This document shows, piece by piece, positions 1 to 6,024 of a stretch of 9,029 nt of DNA. Under the pieces are notes generated by a model. That model did not search any database and was not told the DNA's origin. It saw nothing but the letters and a program-made list of their open reading frames with translations. The translations under genes were made by a program, and so were the position numbers. Within the stretch, counting starts at the first letter, position 1. Each line of letters starts with the position of its first letter. Source of the stretch: Pseudomonadota bacterium (lineage in GTDB: Bacteria > Pseudomonadota > Alphaproteobacteria > Rhizobiales > Devosiaceae); the NCBI GenBank assembly GCA_023433985.1, contig JAEYTN010000602.1, forward strand, positions 1 through 9,029, in the 5' to 3' direction.

Positions 1-842
1 GTTACGAGCAGGGCAATGCCGAGCGGGTGATGGGCGAAGCGCTGGCAGCGCTGGGCTGGAGCCGCGACTCCTATGCGGTGAGCTCGAAGGTGTTCTTCGG
101 CGGCAACGGCAAGCTGCCGATGCAGAAGGGGCTCTCGGCCAAGCATATCAACGATGCCTGCAACGATGCGCTGACGCGGCTCAAGGTCGACTATCTCGAC
201 CTCTATTTCTGCCACCGGCCGGACCTCGATACGCCGATCGAGGAGACCGTGCGGGCGATGGACAACCTGATCCGCCAGGGCAAGGTGATCTACTGGGGAA
301 CGTCGGAATGGACGAGCCAGCAGCTCACCGAGGCCTATGCGGTGGCGCGGCAGTATGGCTATGCGCCGCCGACGATGGAGCAGCCGGAATACAACCTGTT
401 CCGCCGCGAGAAGGTGGAGAGCGAGTTCCTGCCGCTCTACGACCTGTTCGGGCTCGGCACGACGATCTGGTCGCCGCTCGCCTCGGGCATCCTGACCGGC
501 AAGTACAATGACGGCATTCCCGCCGACAGCCGCATGAACCTCCCCGGCTACGAGTGGCTGAAGGCGCGGCTCGAGAGCGAGAAGGGCAAGGCGGAACTCG
601 CCAAGGTGAAGCAGCTGGCAAAGCTTGCCGACCAGCTCGGCATGCCGATCCACTACCTGGCGCTGCTCTGGTGCAACGCGAACCCGCATGTCTCGACGAT
701 CATCCTCGGCGCCTCGAAGCTCAGCCAGCTCAAGGACAACCTGAAGGCGCTCGAGCACAAGGCGAAGCTGACGCAGGAGGTGATGGCGAAGATCGAAGCG
801 ATCATGGGCAACAAGCCGGAAGGGCCGCGGCGGTATCCGTGA
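1..842 (+). CDS. Aldo/keto reductase, Kv-channel beta-subunit type (5' end missing)
   Basis: NAD(P)H-dependent carbonyl reductase of the aldo/keto reductase superfamily, probably cytosolic. The frame is open from base 3, so the start lies upstream of the window. The first visible codon (3-5) encodes the Tyr of the family's VYxxGxAE motif, the catalytic acid; the next residues are EQGNAERVMG. The catalytic Lys follows at 87-89 (VSSKVF) and the active-site His at 213-215 (DLYFCHRPD). WGTSEW, the EQPEYNLF strand, SPLASGILTGKY and the C-terminal cofactor-binding segment ILGASKLSQLKDNL are all present, so the barrel is complete downstream of the truncation. Roughly the first 55-60 residues should lie outside the window. 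The family assignment is firm. The physiological substrate cannot be read from sequence; the Kv-beta-like subgroup commonly reduces aldehydes such as methylglyoxal. Confidence 0.93.
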   Translation, partial: YEQGNAERVMGEALAALGWSRDSYAVSSKVFFGGNGKLPMQKGLSAKHINDACNDALTRLKVDYLDLYFCHRPDLDTPIEETVRAMDNLIRQGKVIYWGTSEWTSQQLTEAYAVARQYGYAPPTMEQPEYNLFRREKVESEFLPLYDLFGLGTTIWSPLASGILTGKYNDGIPADSRMNLPGYEWLKARLESEKGKAELAKVKQLAKLADQLGMPIHYLALLWCNANPHVSTIILGASKLSQLKDNLKALEHKAKLTQEVMAKIEAIMGNKPEGPRRYP

Positions 843-853
843 GGCAACGGGGC

Positions 854-877
854 GGGCGGCGACAGACGACGCCGCCC
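854..877 (+). terminator. GC-rich hairpin after the aldo/keto reductase gene
   Basis: A perfect 8-bp inverted repeat (GGGCGGCG / CGCCGCCC) with an 8-nt loop begins 11 bases after the reductase stop codon. No T run follows, so it is not a textbook intrinsic terminator, but position and stem stability suggest it ends or attenuates transcription before the epoxide hydrolase gene. Confidence 0.4.
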
Positions 878-947
878 CCGGCCCTGATGCTGCCATACCC
901 TGTCAGGGGGTGAGTGCATTGTCTCTCCATCAGCAAGGAGAGAAGCG

Positions 948-2060
948 ATGAGTGCGATTACCCCCTTCCGCATCGACATTCCCGACGAGGCCATTGCCGA
1001 CCTCAAGGAGCGGCTGACCATGGCGCGGTGGCCGCAGCAGGTGGGCGAAGACTGGGACCGCGGGCAGCCGGTGGCATTCATCCGCGAGCTGGCGGACGAG
1101 TGGCGCGATCACTTCGACTGGCGGGCCGCCGAGGCGGGGCTCAACCGCTACCCGCAGTTCACGACCGAGATCGACGGGCAGACTATCCACTTCGTGCATG
1201 TGAAGTCGCCGCGGCCCGGGGCGCTGCCGCTGGTCCTCACGCATGGCTGGCCGGCGACGTTCACCGAGTATTTCGGCCTGATCGAGCCGCTGACGGACCC
1301 GGCCGATGGTGGACAGGCCTATGACGTCGTGCTGCCCTCGTTGCCGGGCTTCGGCTTTTCGATGCCGCTCAGCGGCCCCGGCTGGGGATCGGCGCGGATC
1401 GCGAAGGCCTGGGACACGCTGATGAAGCGGCTCGGCTACACGCGTTACGGCGCGGTGGGCAACGATGTCGGCTCGGGCGTGGCCAAGGAGCTCGGAGTGC
1501 TGGCGCCCGACGGGCTCGTCGGCATCCACATGCAGCAGGTCTTCGCCTTCCCCTCCGATCCCGAGGCCTGGACGAAGCTCGACGCGTTCGAGCAGGCCGG
1601 GTTCGCCAACATGGAGGGGTGGGAGAAGAACAACGGCTACCAGCGCATCCAGCAGACGCGGCCGGGGACGCTTGGCTTCGGGCTCGGCGACTCCCCCGCA
1701 GGACTGCTCGCCTGGCTCGCCGAGCTGCCATTCGGCTTCGACGGCAGCACGCGCGGCTACGACCGCACGCATTTTCTCACCGATGCGTCGATCTACTGGT
1801 TCACCGACACCGGCGGCACGGCGGCGAACGTTTATCTCGAGGACCACCGGGCGAATGGCGGTGCGGACGAGAATCGGGTGGAGCTGCCGGTGGGGGTCGC
1901 CGTGTTCCCCGACGATTTCCGCTCGGTCAGGGCCCATGCCTCGGTCAACAACAATACCGTCCACTGGACGCAGATGCCGCGCGGCGGCCATTTCGCGGCG
2001 GTGACGGACCCCGAGCTGCTGGCCGGGGATGTGCGGAAGTTCTTCGAGGCGGTGAGCTGA
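948..2060 (+). CDS. Epoxide hydrolase, microsomal-type alpha/beta hydrolase
   Basis: Predicted to hydrolyse epoxides to diols through a covalent aspartyl-ester intermediate. The 370 residues fit the bacterial EHN-type family. The N-terminal EHN domain (about 5-110) starts FRIDIPDEAIADLKERL. The oxyanion-hole motif HGWP is at 99-102. The nucleophile is Asp173 in GNDVGS, where many relatives have GGDWGS. A lid segment YQRIQQTRPGTL begins at 228, and the lid motif with probable substrate-polarising Tyr283 reads IYWFTDT. The charge-relay acid is probably Asp322 or Asp323 in VAVFPDD, and the catalytic His is His348 in GGHF. No signal peptide is seen, so it is probably cytosolic. A strong ribosome site, AAGGAGA, lies just upstream of the ATG and fixes the start. 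It may form a detoxification pair with the upstream reductase, but the 105-bp gap contains a hairpin, so co-transcription is uncertain. A dehalogenase-like or other hydrolase activity cannot be excluded. Confidence 0.93.
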   Translation: MSAITPFRIDIPDEAIADLKERLTMARWPQQVGEDWDRGQPVAFIRELADEWRDHFDWRAAEAGLNRYPQFTTEIDGQTIHFVHVKSPRPGALPLVLTHGWPATFTEYFGLIEPLTDPADGGQAYDVVLPSLPGFGFSMPLSGPGWGSARIAKAWDTLMKRLGYTRYGAVGNDVGSGVAKELGVLAPDGLVGIHMQQVFAFPSDPEAWTKLDAFEQAGFANMEGWEKNNGYQRIQQTRPGTLGFGLGDSPAGLLAWLAELPFGFDGSTRGYDRTHFLTDASIYWFTDTGGTAANVYLEDHRANGGADENRVELPVGVAVFPDDFRSVRAHASVNNNTVHWTQMPRGGHFAAVTDPELLAGDVRKFFEAVS

Positions 2061-2075
2061 ACCGCAGGCTCGACG

Positions 2076-2154
2076 TGTCATTCCCGCGGAGGCAGGGACC
2101 CGGTTCCACGCCCCGGCAGGGGCAAGGTGGGGTCCCCGCTTTCGCGGGATGACA
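2076..2154. repeat. Palindromic intergenic repeat (REP/BIME-like)
   Basis: Two imperfect inverted arms, 2076-2101 and 2130-2154, start and end with TGTCA / TGACA and match at about 22 of 25 positions when one is reverse-complemented. The centre carries a second perfect hairpin (GCCCC, GGCA loop, GGGGC) at 2110-2123, so the whole can fold as a cruciform with a capped inner stem. It lies between the convergent epoxide hydrolase and ohr genes, 15 bases after the first stop codon. Such elements are typically dispersed in alphaproteobacterial genomes and can serve as bidirectional transcription barriers. Only one copy is in the window, so dispersal is inferred. Confidence 0.7.
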
Positions 2155-2179
2155 GCGTTGAGGTTGGGGCGGGCTCCGC

Positions 2180-2608
2180 TCAGACCGCCGTCAGCTTCAC
2201 GTCGTGCTTTTCGCGGATGAGGTTGGAGTAGGGGCAGATGTCGTGCGCGGCGGCCATCAGCTTTTCGGTCTCCTCCTTGGAAAGCCCCGGGGCGTGGCCC
2301 TCGAGCTCGGCAACGATGGTGAAGCCGACATCGTCCTCGCGGTCGGCGAAGCTGACCGCGGCGTGCACGGTGGTTTCGGGATCGAGCTTGATGTTCATCT
2401 TGCGGGCCGCGGCGCTCATGGCGCCGAGGAAGCAGGCGGAATAGCCCACCGCGAAAAGCTGCTCGGGATTGGTGCCCGGGCCGTCATCGCCGCCCATGGC
2501 CTTGGGAACCGAAAGCCGCACCGACACCTTTCCGTCATCGGTGGCCGAGGTGCCACCGCCGCGCCCGCCGTGCTGAGCCGTACCATGCGCCGTGTACAAA
2601 ACCTTCAT
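2180..2608 (-). CDS. ohr: Organic hydroperoxide resistance peroxidase Ohr
   Basis: Thiol peroxidase of the Ohr branch of the OsmC/Ohr family that reduces organic and fatty-acid hydroperoxides to alcohols; members act in the cytosol as intertwined homodimers and are usually recycled by lipoylated proteins. The 142 residues match the usual length. The peroxidatic Cys59 lies in GYSACF and the resolving Cys125 in ICPYSN. The conserved catalytic Arg16 (HGGRGG) and Glu49 (NPEQLF) are present. The early TAHGTAQHGGR stretch and the CPYSNLI stretch are characteristic of Ohr rather than OsmC. The ATG at 2608 is chosen over an in-frame upstream TTG at 2626 because GAGGAG lies six bases before it and the protein then begins MKVLYTA, as in relatives. 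The gene is divergent from ohrR, which implies peroxide-inducible control. I see no defect. Confidence 0.96.
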   Translation of the reverse strand: MKVLYTAHGTAQHGGRGGGTSATDDGKVSVRLSVPKAMGGDDGPGTNPEQLFAVGYSACFLGAMSAAARKMNIKLDPETTVHAAVSFADREDDVGFTIVAELEGHAPGLSKEETEKLMAAAHDICPYSNLIREKHDVKLTAV

Positions 2609-2651
2609 GATGAACTCCTCGTTCAATGTGATCCGTGGTCAGAACGCCGGT

Positions 2652-2680
2652 GACATAGCCCGGATTTTGATTGCGTGCAA
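2652..2680 (-). promoter_or_regulatory. Candidate ohr promoter
   Basis: Read on the minus strand, a -35-like TTGCAC (2675-2680) and a -10-like TATGTC (2652-2657) are separated by 17 bases. The -35 box overlaps the proposed OhrR operator, so bound repressor would block polymerase. Matches to sigma-70 consensus are modest; the location supports the call more than the boxes do. Confidence 0.45.
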
Positions 2681-2699
2681 TTGAATTGTGCGCTATTTA
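2671..2699 (+). promoter_or_regulatory. Candidate ohrR promoter
   Basis: TTGCGT (2671-2676) and TATTTA (2694-2699) are spaced by 17 bases upstream of ohrR. The proposed operator fills the spacer, which would let OhrR repress its own gene. This AT-rich patch stands out from the surrounding GC-rich DNA. Confidence 0.45.
2673..2693. promoter_or_regulatory. Proposed OhrR operator in the ohr-ohrR intergenic region
   Basis: A palindrome is centred on base 2683. The inner 11 bases, CAATTGAATTG, are perfectly symmetric apart from the central base, and the outer GCG/CGC also pair, giving 8 of 10 matching positions per arm. Known OhrR operators are AT-rich palindromes of similar design, with CAATT/AATTG-like half-sites. 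The site overlaps both candidate promoters, as expected for one operator controlling a divergent pair. Confidence 0.6.
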
Positions 2700-2733
2700 T
2701 TTTGGCGAAAGATCCCCGCCCCTGGAGCGCACC

Positions 2734-3168
2734 ATGAAGGACCTGAGGCTCGAGCAGCAGCTCTGCTTCGCCATCTATTCGGCGAGCCACGCGTTCACCC
2801 GCTTCTACAAGCCGCTGCTCGCCGAGCTGGGCGTAACCTATCCGCAATACCTGGCGCTGCTGATCCTGTGGGAGGAGGACGGCATTTCGGTCACCGCCAT
2901 CGGGGACAGGCTGCTGCTCGATTCGGGCACGCTGACGCCGGTGCTGAAGCGGCTCGAGGCGCTTGGGCTCGTCAGCCGCAGCCGCAGCACGGCCGACGAG
3001 CGGCAGGTGCTGATCCGGCTGACCGAACGCGGCCAGGCGCTGCGCCGGGTGGCGGAGGGTTTCGGGCCGAAGATCCTCGATGCCTCGGGCTGCTCGGCAC
3101 AGGACCTCGACACTCTGCGCCGCACGCTGCTGGGGCTGCGCGACAGTTTCGGGCGCGCCGCGGCCTGA
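2734..3168 (+). CDS. ohrR: MarR-family organic peroxide sensor/repressor OhrR
   Basis: Dimeric winged-helix repressor that releases DNA when a reactive Cys is oxidised by organic peroxide. Of 144 residues, the N-terminal LEQQLCFAIYSASHAF carries the sensing Cys11. Tyr25 (RFYKPLL) and Tyr36 (VTYPQYL) correspond to the tyrosines that hydrogen-bond the reactive Cys in known OhrR proteins. The DNA-recognition helix region is DSGTLTPVLKRLEALGLV (63-80) and the wing contains the MarR-type DER at 88-90. Cys120 sits where two-Cys OhrR proteins place the second, disulphide-forming Cys, so this is probably a two-Cys type. The ATG at 2734 has GGAG seven bases upstream and gives the conserved N terminus; an in-frame GTG-type start at 2671 would run through the promoter and is rejected. 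The gene is divergent from ohr, its expected target. Confidence 0.94.
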   Translation: MKDLRLEQQLCFAIYSASHAFTRFYKPLLAELGVTYPQYLALLILWEEDGISVTAIGDRLLLDSGTLTPVLKRLEALGLVSRSRSTADERQVLIRLTERGQALRRVAEGFGPKILDASGCSAQDLDTLRRTLLGLRDSFGRAAA

Positions 3169-3171
3169 CGG

Positions 3172-3600
3172 TCAATCGAAGAACAGCAGCTCGGGGACAT
3201 CCCAGAAGCCCAGAGTGAGGCTCGCCAGCGCCACGATGTGGACCGCGGCGATCAGCACCGTGGCGCCGACGAAGCTGTCCTTGCGGGTCTTGTGCCGGAA
3301 GACGAACTGCGCCAGCAGCCCGCCGGCGATACCGCCAATGACGTCGATGCCGAGCAGCGACGCCTCGCTCACCCGCCAGTCGCCGTTGCGCGCTGCCCGC
3401 TTGTCGAAGCCGTAGACGGCAAAGCCGACCGCGCCGAGCATGAGATAGGCGGCGAGAACCCAGGCCGGCGCCCGCCCCAGCTGCATCGCGGCGAGCGCGC
3501 CCAGCAGCACCAGCGCCGCGGCGAGGATGCGCAGGGCGTCGCCGAGCTCGAAACGGGGACGGCCACCCTCCCTGCGGTCCAGCCTGGTGTCGCGCGACAC
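3172..3600 (-). CDS. DUF1294 small membrane protein
   Basis: Member of the DUF1294 family, whose function is unknown. It has about 142 residues with a charged N terminus and four likely membrane segments, near 23-41, 47-64, 82-101 and 111-131. The family signature is clear: AVYGFDKRAA (61-70), RVSEASL (76-82), the IGG...AGGLLAQ stretch, and FRHKTRKDSF (101-110). The GTG at 3600 is preferred because it begins 7 bases after the stop of the upstream diguanylate cyclase gene and just ahead of the conserved region; extending to an ATG at 3723 would put 41 low-complexity residues inside that gene. The ribosome site (GCGGGG) is weak, so translational coupling is plausible. No cold-shock domain is fused, unlike in some relatives. 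Its stop lies 3 bp from the convergent ohrR stop. Confidence 0.85.
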   Translation of the reverse strand: MSRDTRLDRREGGRPRFELGDALRILAAALVLLGALAAMQLGRAPAWVLAAYLMLGAVGFAVYGFDKRAARNGDWRVSEASLLGIDVIGGIAGGLLAQFVFRHKTRKDSFVGATVLIAAVHIVALASLTLGFWDVPELLFFD

Positions 3601-3607
3601 GATCGGG

Positions 3608-4837
3608 CTACCCCGCGTCACGGATGGGTCGGTCCGCCGGGCGTCCGTCGGCGCGGGTGGCGGCCGGAAGCGGCGGCCAGACCTGGTTGCGGCCGCTGCG
3701 CTTGGCGGCGTAGAGCGCCGCATCGGCGCCCGCCACGAGTTCGTCGCTGCCCACGCCGCCGCCGATACGCGCCGATGCGACGCCGAAGCTGGCGGTGACG
3801 ACGGCGCCTGCCGCCCGCGGATGGGGCAGTGCGGCGACCTCGATGCGGCGCCTGAGCCGCTCGGCCAGTTGCACCGCCTCGATCAGCGAGGTGCGGCGGA
3901 GCAGCAGCAGGAACTCCTCGCCACCGAAGCGGAAGGCGCGGTCGGTGCCGGCCCGCAGCCCGGCCCGCAGCTCGCCGGCCACCGCGCGCAGGGCCTCGTC
4001 GCCCGCCATGTGGCCGAGCGTATCGTTGTAGGTCTTGAAGTGGTCGATATCGAGCAGCACCACGGCAATGTCCTCGCCCGGGTTGCTGTCGCGCGCGATG
4101 GCGGCGAAGGCGAGGTCGAGGGCGCGGCGGTTCTCGAGGCCGGTCATCGGGTCGTGGCGGGAAATGTCGTCGAGCGCGGCGTTGAGCAGGCGCTCCTTGA
4201 GCCGCAGGAGGTAGGCTTGGCGTGCCTCGCGCTCGAGCATCCAACAGGCGACGAGCATCAGGAGGCCGGTGCCCAGGAGGGTGCCGACATCGCTGGCGAG
4301 GCGGGCCGGATCGTAGTCGGGCAGAAGGGAGAGCGAGACGATGTTGGCGAGCGCCAGCAGCACGCAGGCAAGCACGGCATAGGGAAAGCGCGCCCGCTGC
4401 ACCACCGCGACGAACAGCATGATGGCGATGGTGGAGGTGGCAAGCTGGTCGCGCAGCAAGCTGTCGCTGGCCAGCATGATCGCGAGCGTAAGCCCGCCGC
4501 CGAGCAGGCCGATGCCGACCACCAGCGACTCGCGCAGGGCCGGCGGCGGGTTGAACCAGAACAGCACCAGAGCGATCAGCGAGATCGGTGTCGCCACCCC
4601 CAGGTGGAGGGCCAGCGCCAGTGGCGCGACATCCGGGACGAGCGCCAGATCGGTGAAGCTGTGGGCAAGGTAAAAGCAGAGGGCGATCGCCTCCTGCATG
4701 AAGAGCAGGCGGCTGCGCGCGAGGGAGGTTTCGGCCTCGAACTGCGCCTCGAGCTCGGGCGAAAAACGCAAGCCGAGCCCGCGGCGGGCCAATTGCCGCT
4801 CGACCTGCATCTCATCGGTAAGCGCCTGGTGCTGCAA
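3608..4837 (-). CDS. Membrane-anchored diguanylate cyclase (GGDEF domain)
   Basis: Predicted to make cyclic di-GMP from two GTP. The 409 residues have a hydrophilic N terminus (1-43), about six membrane segments (44-201) matching no sensor domain I can name, a short linker helix, and a GGDEF domain from about 225 to 390. Catalytic features are intact: DPMTGLENRRAL (229-240), metal-binding Asp263 in LLDIDHFKTYND, the signature GGEEF at 305-309, and ALYAAKRSGRNQV near the end. The product-inhibition I-site (RxxD ahead of GGEEF) reads AGTD, with the Arg shifted by one, so feedback inhibition may be lost. The TTG at 4837 is chosen because GGAGG lies exactly seven bases upstream; the next in-frame ATG, at 4810, has only a poor ribosome site. 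The rare start may keep expression low. The DUF1294 gene follows after 7 bases, probably co-transcribed. No EAL domain is present. Confidence 0.93.
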   Translation of the reverse strand: MQHQALTDEMQVERQLARRGLGLRFSPELEAQFEAETSLARSRLLFMQEAIALCFYLAHSFTDLALVPDVAPLALALHLGVATPISLIALVLFWFNPPPALRESLVVGIGLLGGGLTLAIMLASDSLLRDQLATSTIAIMLFVAVVQRARFPYAVLACVLLALANIVSLSLLPDYDPARLASDVGTLLGTGLLMLVACWMLEREARQAYLLRLKERLLNAALDDISRHDPMTGLENRRALDLAFAAIARDSNPGEDIAVVLLDIDHFKTYNDTLGHMAGDEALRAVAGELRAGLRAGTDRAFRFGGEEFLLLLRRTSLIEAVQLAERLRRRIEVAALPHPRAAGAVVTASFGVASARIGGGVGSDELVAGADAALYAAKRSGRNQVWPPLPAATRADGRPADRPIRDAG

Positions 4838-4854
4838 GCGTCTGCCTCCGCTAA

Positions 4855-4894
4855 CCGGAGCAACATGGCGGACGGGAATTAACGAATGCTCCGG
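4855..4894. promoter_or_regulatory. Inverted repeat between divergent cyclase and hydrolase genes
   Basis: CCGGAGCA (4855-4862) and TGCTCCGG (4887-4894) form a perfect 8-bp inverted repeat. AACCGGA (4853-4859) is also the reverse complement of TCCGGTT at 4910-4916, so three related half-sites lie within 65 bases. The 137-bp divergent gap must hold both promoters, but no convincing -35/-10 pair is seen. A regulator-binding site is possible; chance in GC-rich DNA is also possible. Confidence 0.3.
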
Positions 4895-4974
4895 CCGGGC
4901 TGGTTAACGTCCGGTTGGAGTTTGCAGCGGCGGCGGTCCCGGGGCACAAGAGCCGGGCGACGAGGAGGATGGCG

Positions 4975-5889
4975 ATGAAAGTGCTGCACACGACGCTGGG
5001 GCCGAAGCGCGCCGACGAACTCGGCGCCATCCTGCCGCACGAGCATATCTTCGTCGACCTGCGCACGCCGGACCAACCGGGCTATGCCGAGGCCGAGGCG
5101 GCCGACGTGGTGCGGCTGATGGCGCCGGAGGTGGAGGCGGCGAAGGCACGCGGCATCACCGCCATCGTCGAATGCTCGACCGGCGGGGTGGGGCGGCGGG
5201 CGGATTTCGACCTGGCGGTGAGCCTTGCGACCGGCATGCCGATCGTCGTGCCGACCGGGAATTATCGCGAACCCTGGGTCTCCGAGTGGGTGAAGGGCGC
5301 GACGGAGGCCGAACTCGAGGCCTTCATGTACCGCGAGATGAGCGAAGGCACCGACGGCACGCCGGTGCTCGCCGCCTGGATCAAGCTCAGCGCCGGGGAT
5401 GACGGGATCACCGTGCTCGAGGAGCGCATCCTTCGCGCAGCCGCACGGGCGGCGAAGCGCACCGGCGCGGTGATCGGCAGCCACACGATCAAGGGCCGGG
5501 TGGTGCTGCAGCAGCTCGACATCGTCGAGGCCGAGGGCTACCGCGCCGACCGCTTCATCTCCATCCACACCCAGGCCGAGCCGGATTTCGGGCTCAACCT
5601 GGCGGTGGCGGAGCGCGGCGCGTGGATCGAATATGACAATATCGGCTGGGTCGACGACGCGCCCCTGGCGGATCGGATCGCGAGAGTGCTGGAAGCCGGC
5701 AGGGCATCGCAGCTGCTGCTGAGCCACGATGCCGGCTGGTACGACCCGGCCAAGCCCGGCGGCGGTACACCCAAGCCGTTCACCCACCTCAGCGACGTGA
5801 TGCTGCCGCTGCTGCGGGAGCGAGGCGTGACGGACGAGACCATCCGCCGGCTCACCGTGACCAACCCGTTCGAGGCCTATGCCCGCTGA
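4975..5889 (+). CDS. Phosphotriesterase/lactonase-family metal hydrolase
   Basis: Amidohydrolase-superfamily TIM barrel of the phosphotriesterase family (304 residues), expected to hold two divalent metals. All ligands are recognisable: His22 and His24 (LPHEHIF), Lys137 (WIKLSAG) as the likely carboxylated bridging lysine, His170 (IGSHT), His198 (SIHTQ) and Asp252 (LLSHDAGWY). The C-terminal VTNPFEAYA motif is also conserved. Many natural members are lactonases, including quorum-signal lactonases, with weak organophosphate hydrolysis; which applies here cannot be decided. No signal peptide is seen. The ATG at 4975 is chosen because GAGGAGG ends six bases before it; the ATG at 4969 directly abuts that site and a TTG at 4915 lacks one. 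It diverges from the diguanylate cyclase gene and is followed by a hairpin. Confidence 0.92.
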   Translation: MKVLHTTLGPKRADELGAILPHEHIFVDLRTPDQPGYAEAEAADVVRLMAPEVEAAKARGITAIVECSTGGVGRRADFDLAVSLATGMPIVVPTGNYREPWVSEWVKGATEAELEAFMYREMSEGTDGTPVLAAWIKLSAGDDGITVLEERILRAAARAAKRTGAVIGSHTIKGRVVLQQLDIVEAEGYRADRFISIHTQAEPDFGLNLAVAERGAWIEYDNIGWVDDAPLADRIARVLEAGRASQLLLSHDAGWYDPAKPGGGTPKPFTHLSDVMLPLLRERGVTDETIRRLTVTNPFEAYAR

Positions 5890-5892
5890 CAC

Positions 5893-5933
5893 AGGGGGTT
5901 GAACTCGGGCGAGCCGAGGCGTTCACTCCCCCT
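5893..5933 (+). terminator. Hairpin after the phosphotriesterase-family gene
   Basis: Starting 4 bases after the stop codon, AGGGGG pairs with CCCCCT, TGAAC with GTTCA nearby, and an inner CTCGG/CCGAG stem (5904-5918) caps the structure. The result is a long, slightly bulged hairpin, without a T run. It probably marks the transcript end before cfa. Confidence 0.45.
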
Positions 5934-6024
5934 CCACGACCAAAGTCAGCGTCGCTGCCCCTTGTTGCGGCCAATGGGCAGCGCTAGAAACCGTTAGGTT
6001 GCTAGTTAATTTCGAGCGTTCGTC

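Noticed and set aside
897..908. CCCTG-T-CAGGG palindrome upstream of the epoxide hydrolase gene
   Set aside because: It is only 5 bp per arm in GC-rich DNA, with no promoter boxes around it and no local regulator; too weak to call an operator.
930..2081. A 383-codon minus-strand open frame
   Set aside because: It lies exactly opposite the epoxide hydrolase gene, whose catalytic motifs are complete; the antisense product is Arg/His-rich without recognisable motifs.
3527..4882. A 451-codon plus-strand open frame
   Set aside because: It is antisense to the diguanylate cyclase and DUF1294 genes, is rich in Arg, Gln and Ala as expected of GC-rich shadow frames, and shows no domain.
4879..5892. 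A 337-codon minus-strand open frame
   Set aside because: It mirrors the phosphotriesterase-family gene and has the composition of an antisense shadow.
5890..6024. A possible stress-sigma promoter ahead of cfa
   Set aside because: I looked for an EcfG-type GGAAC...CGTT pair. CGTT occurs but no GGAAC at the right distance, and the sigma-70-like boxes are weak.
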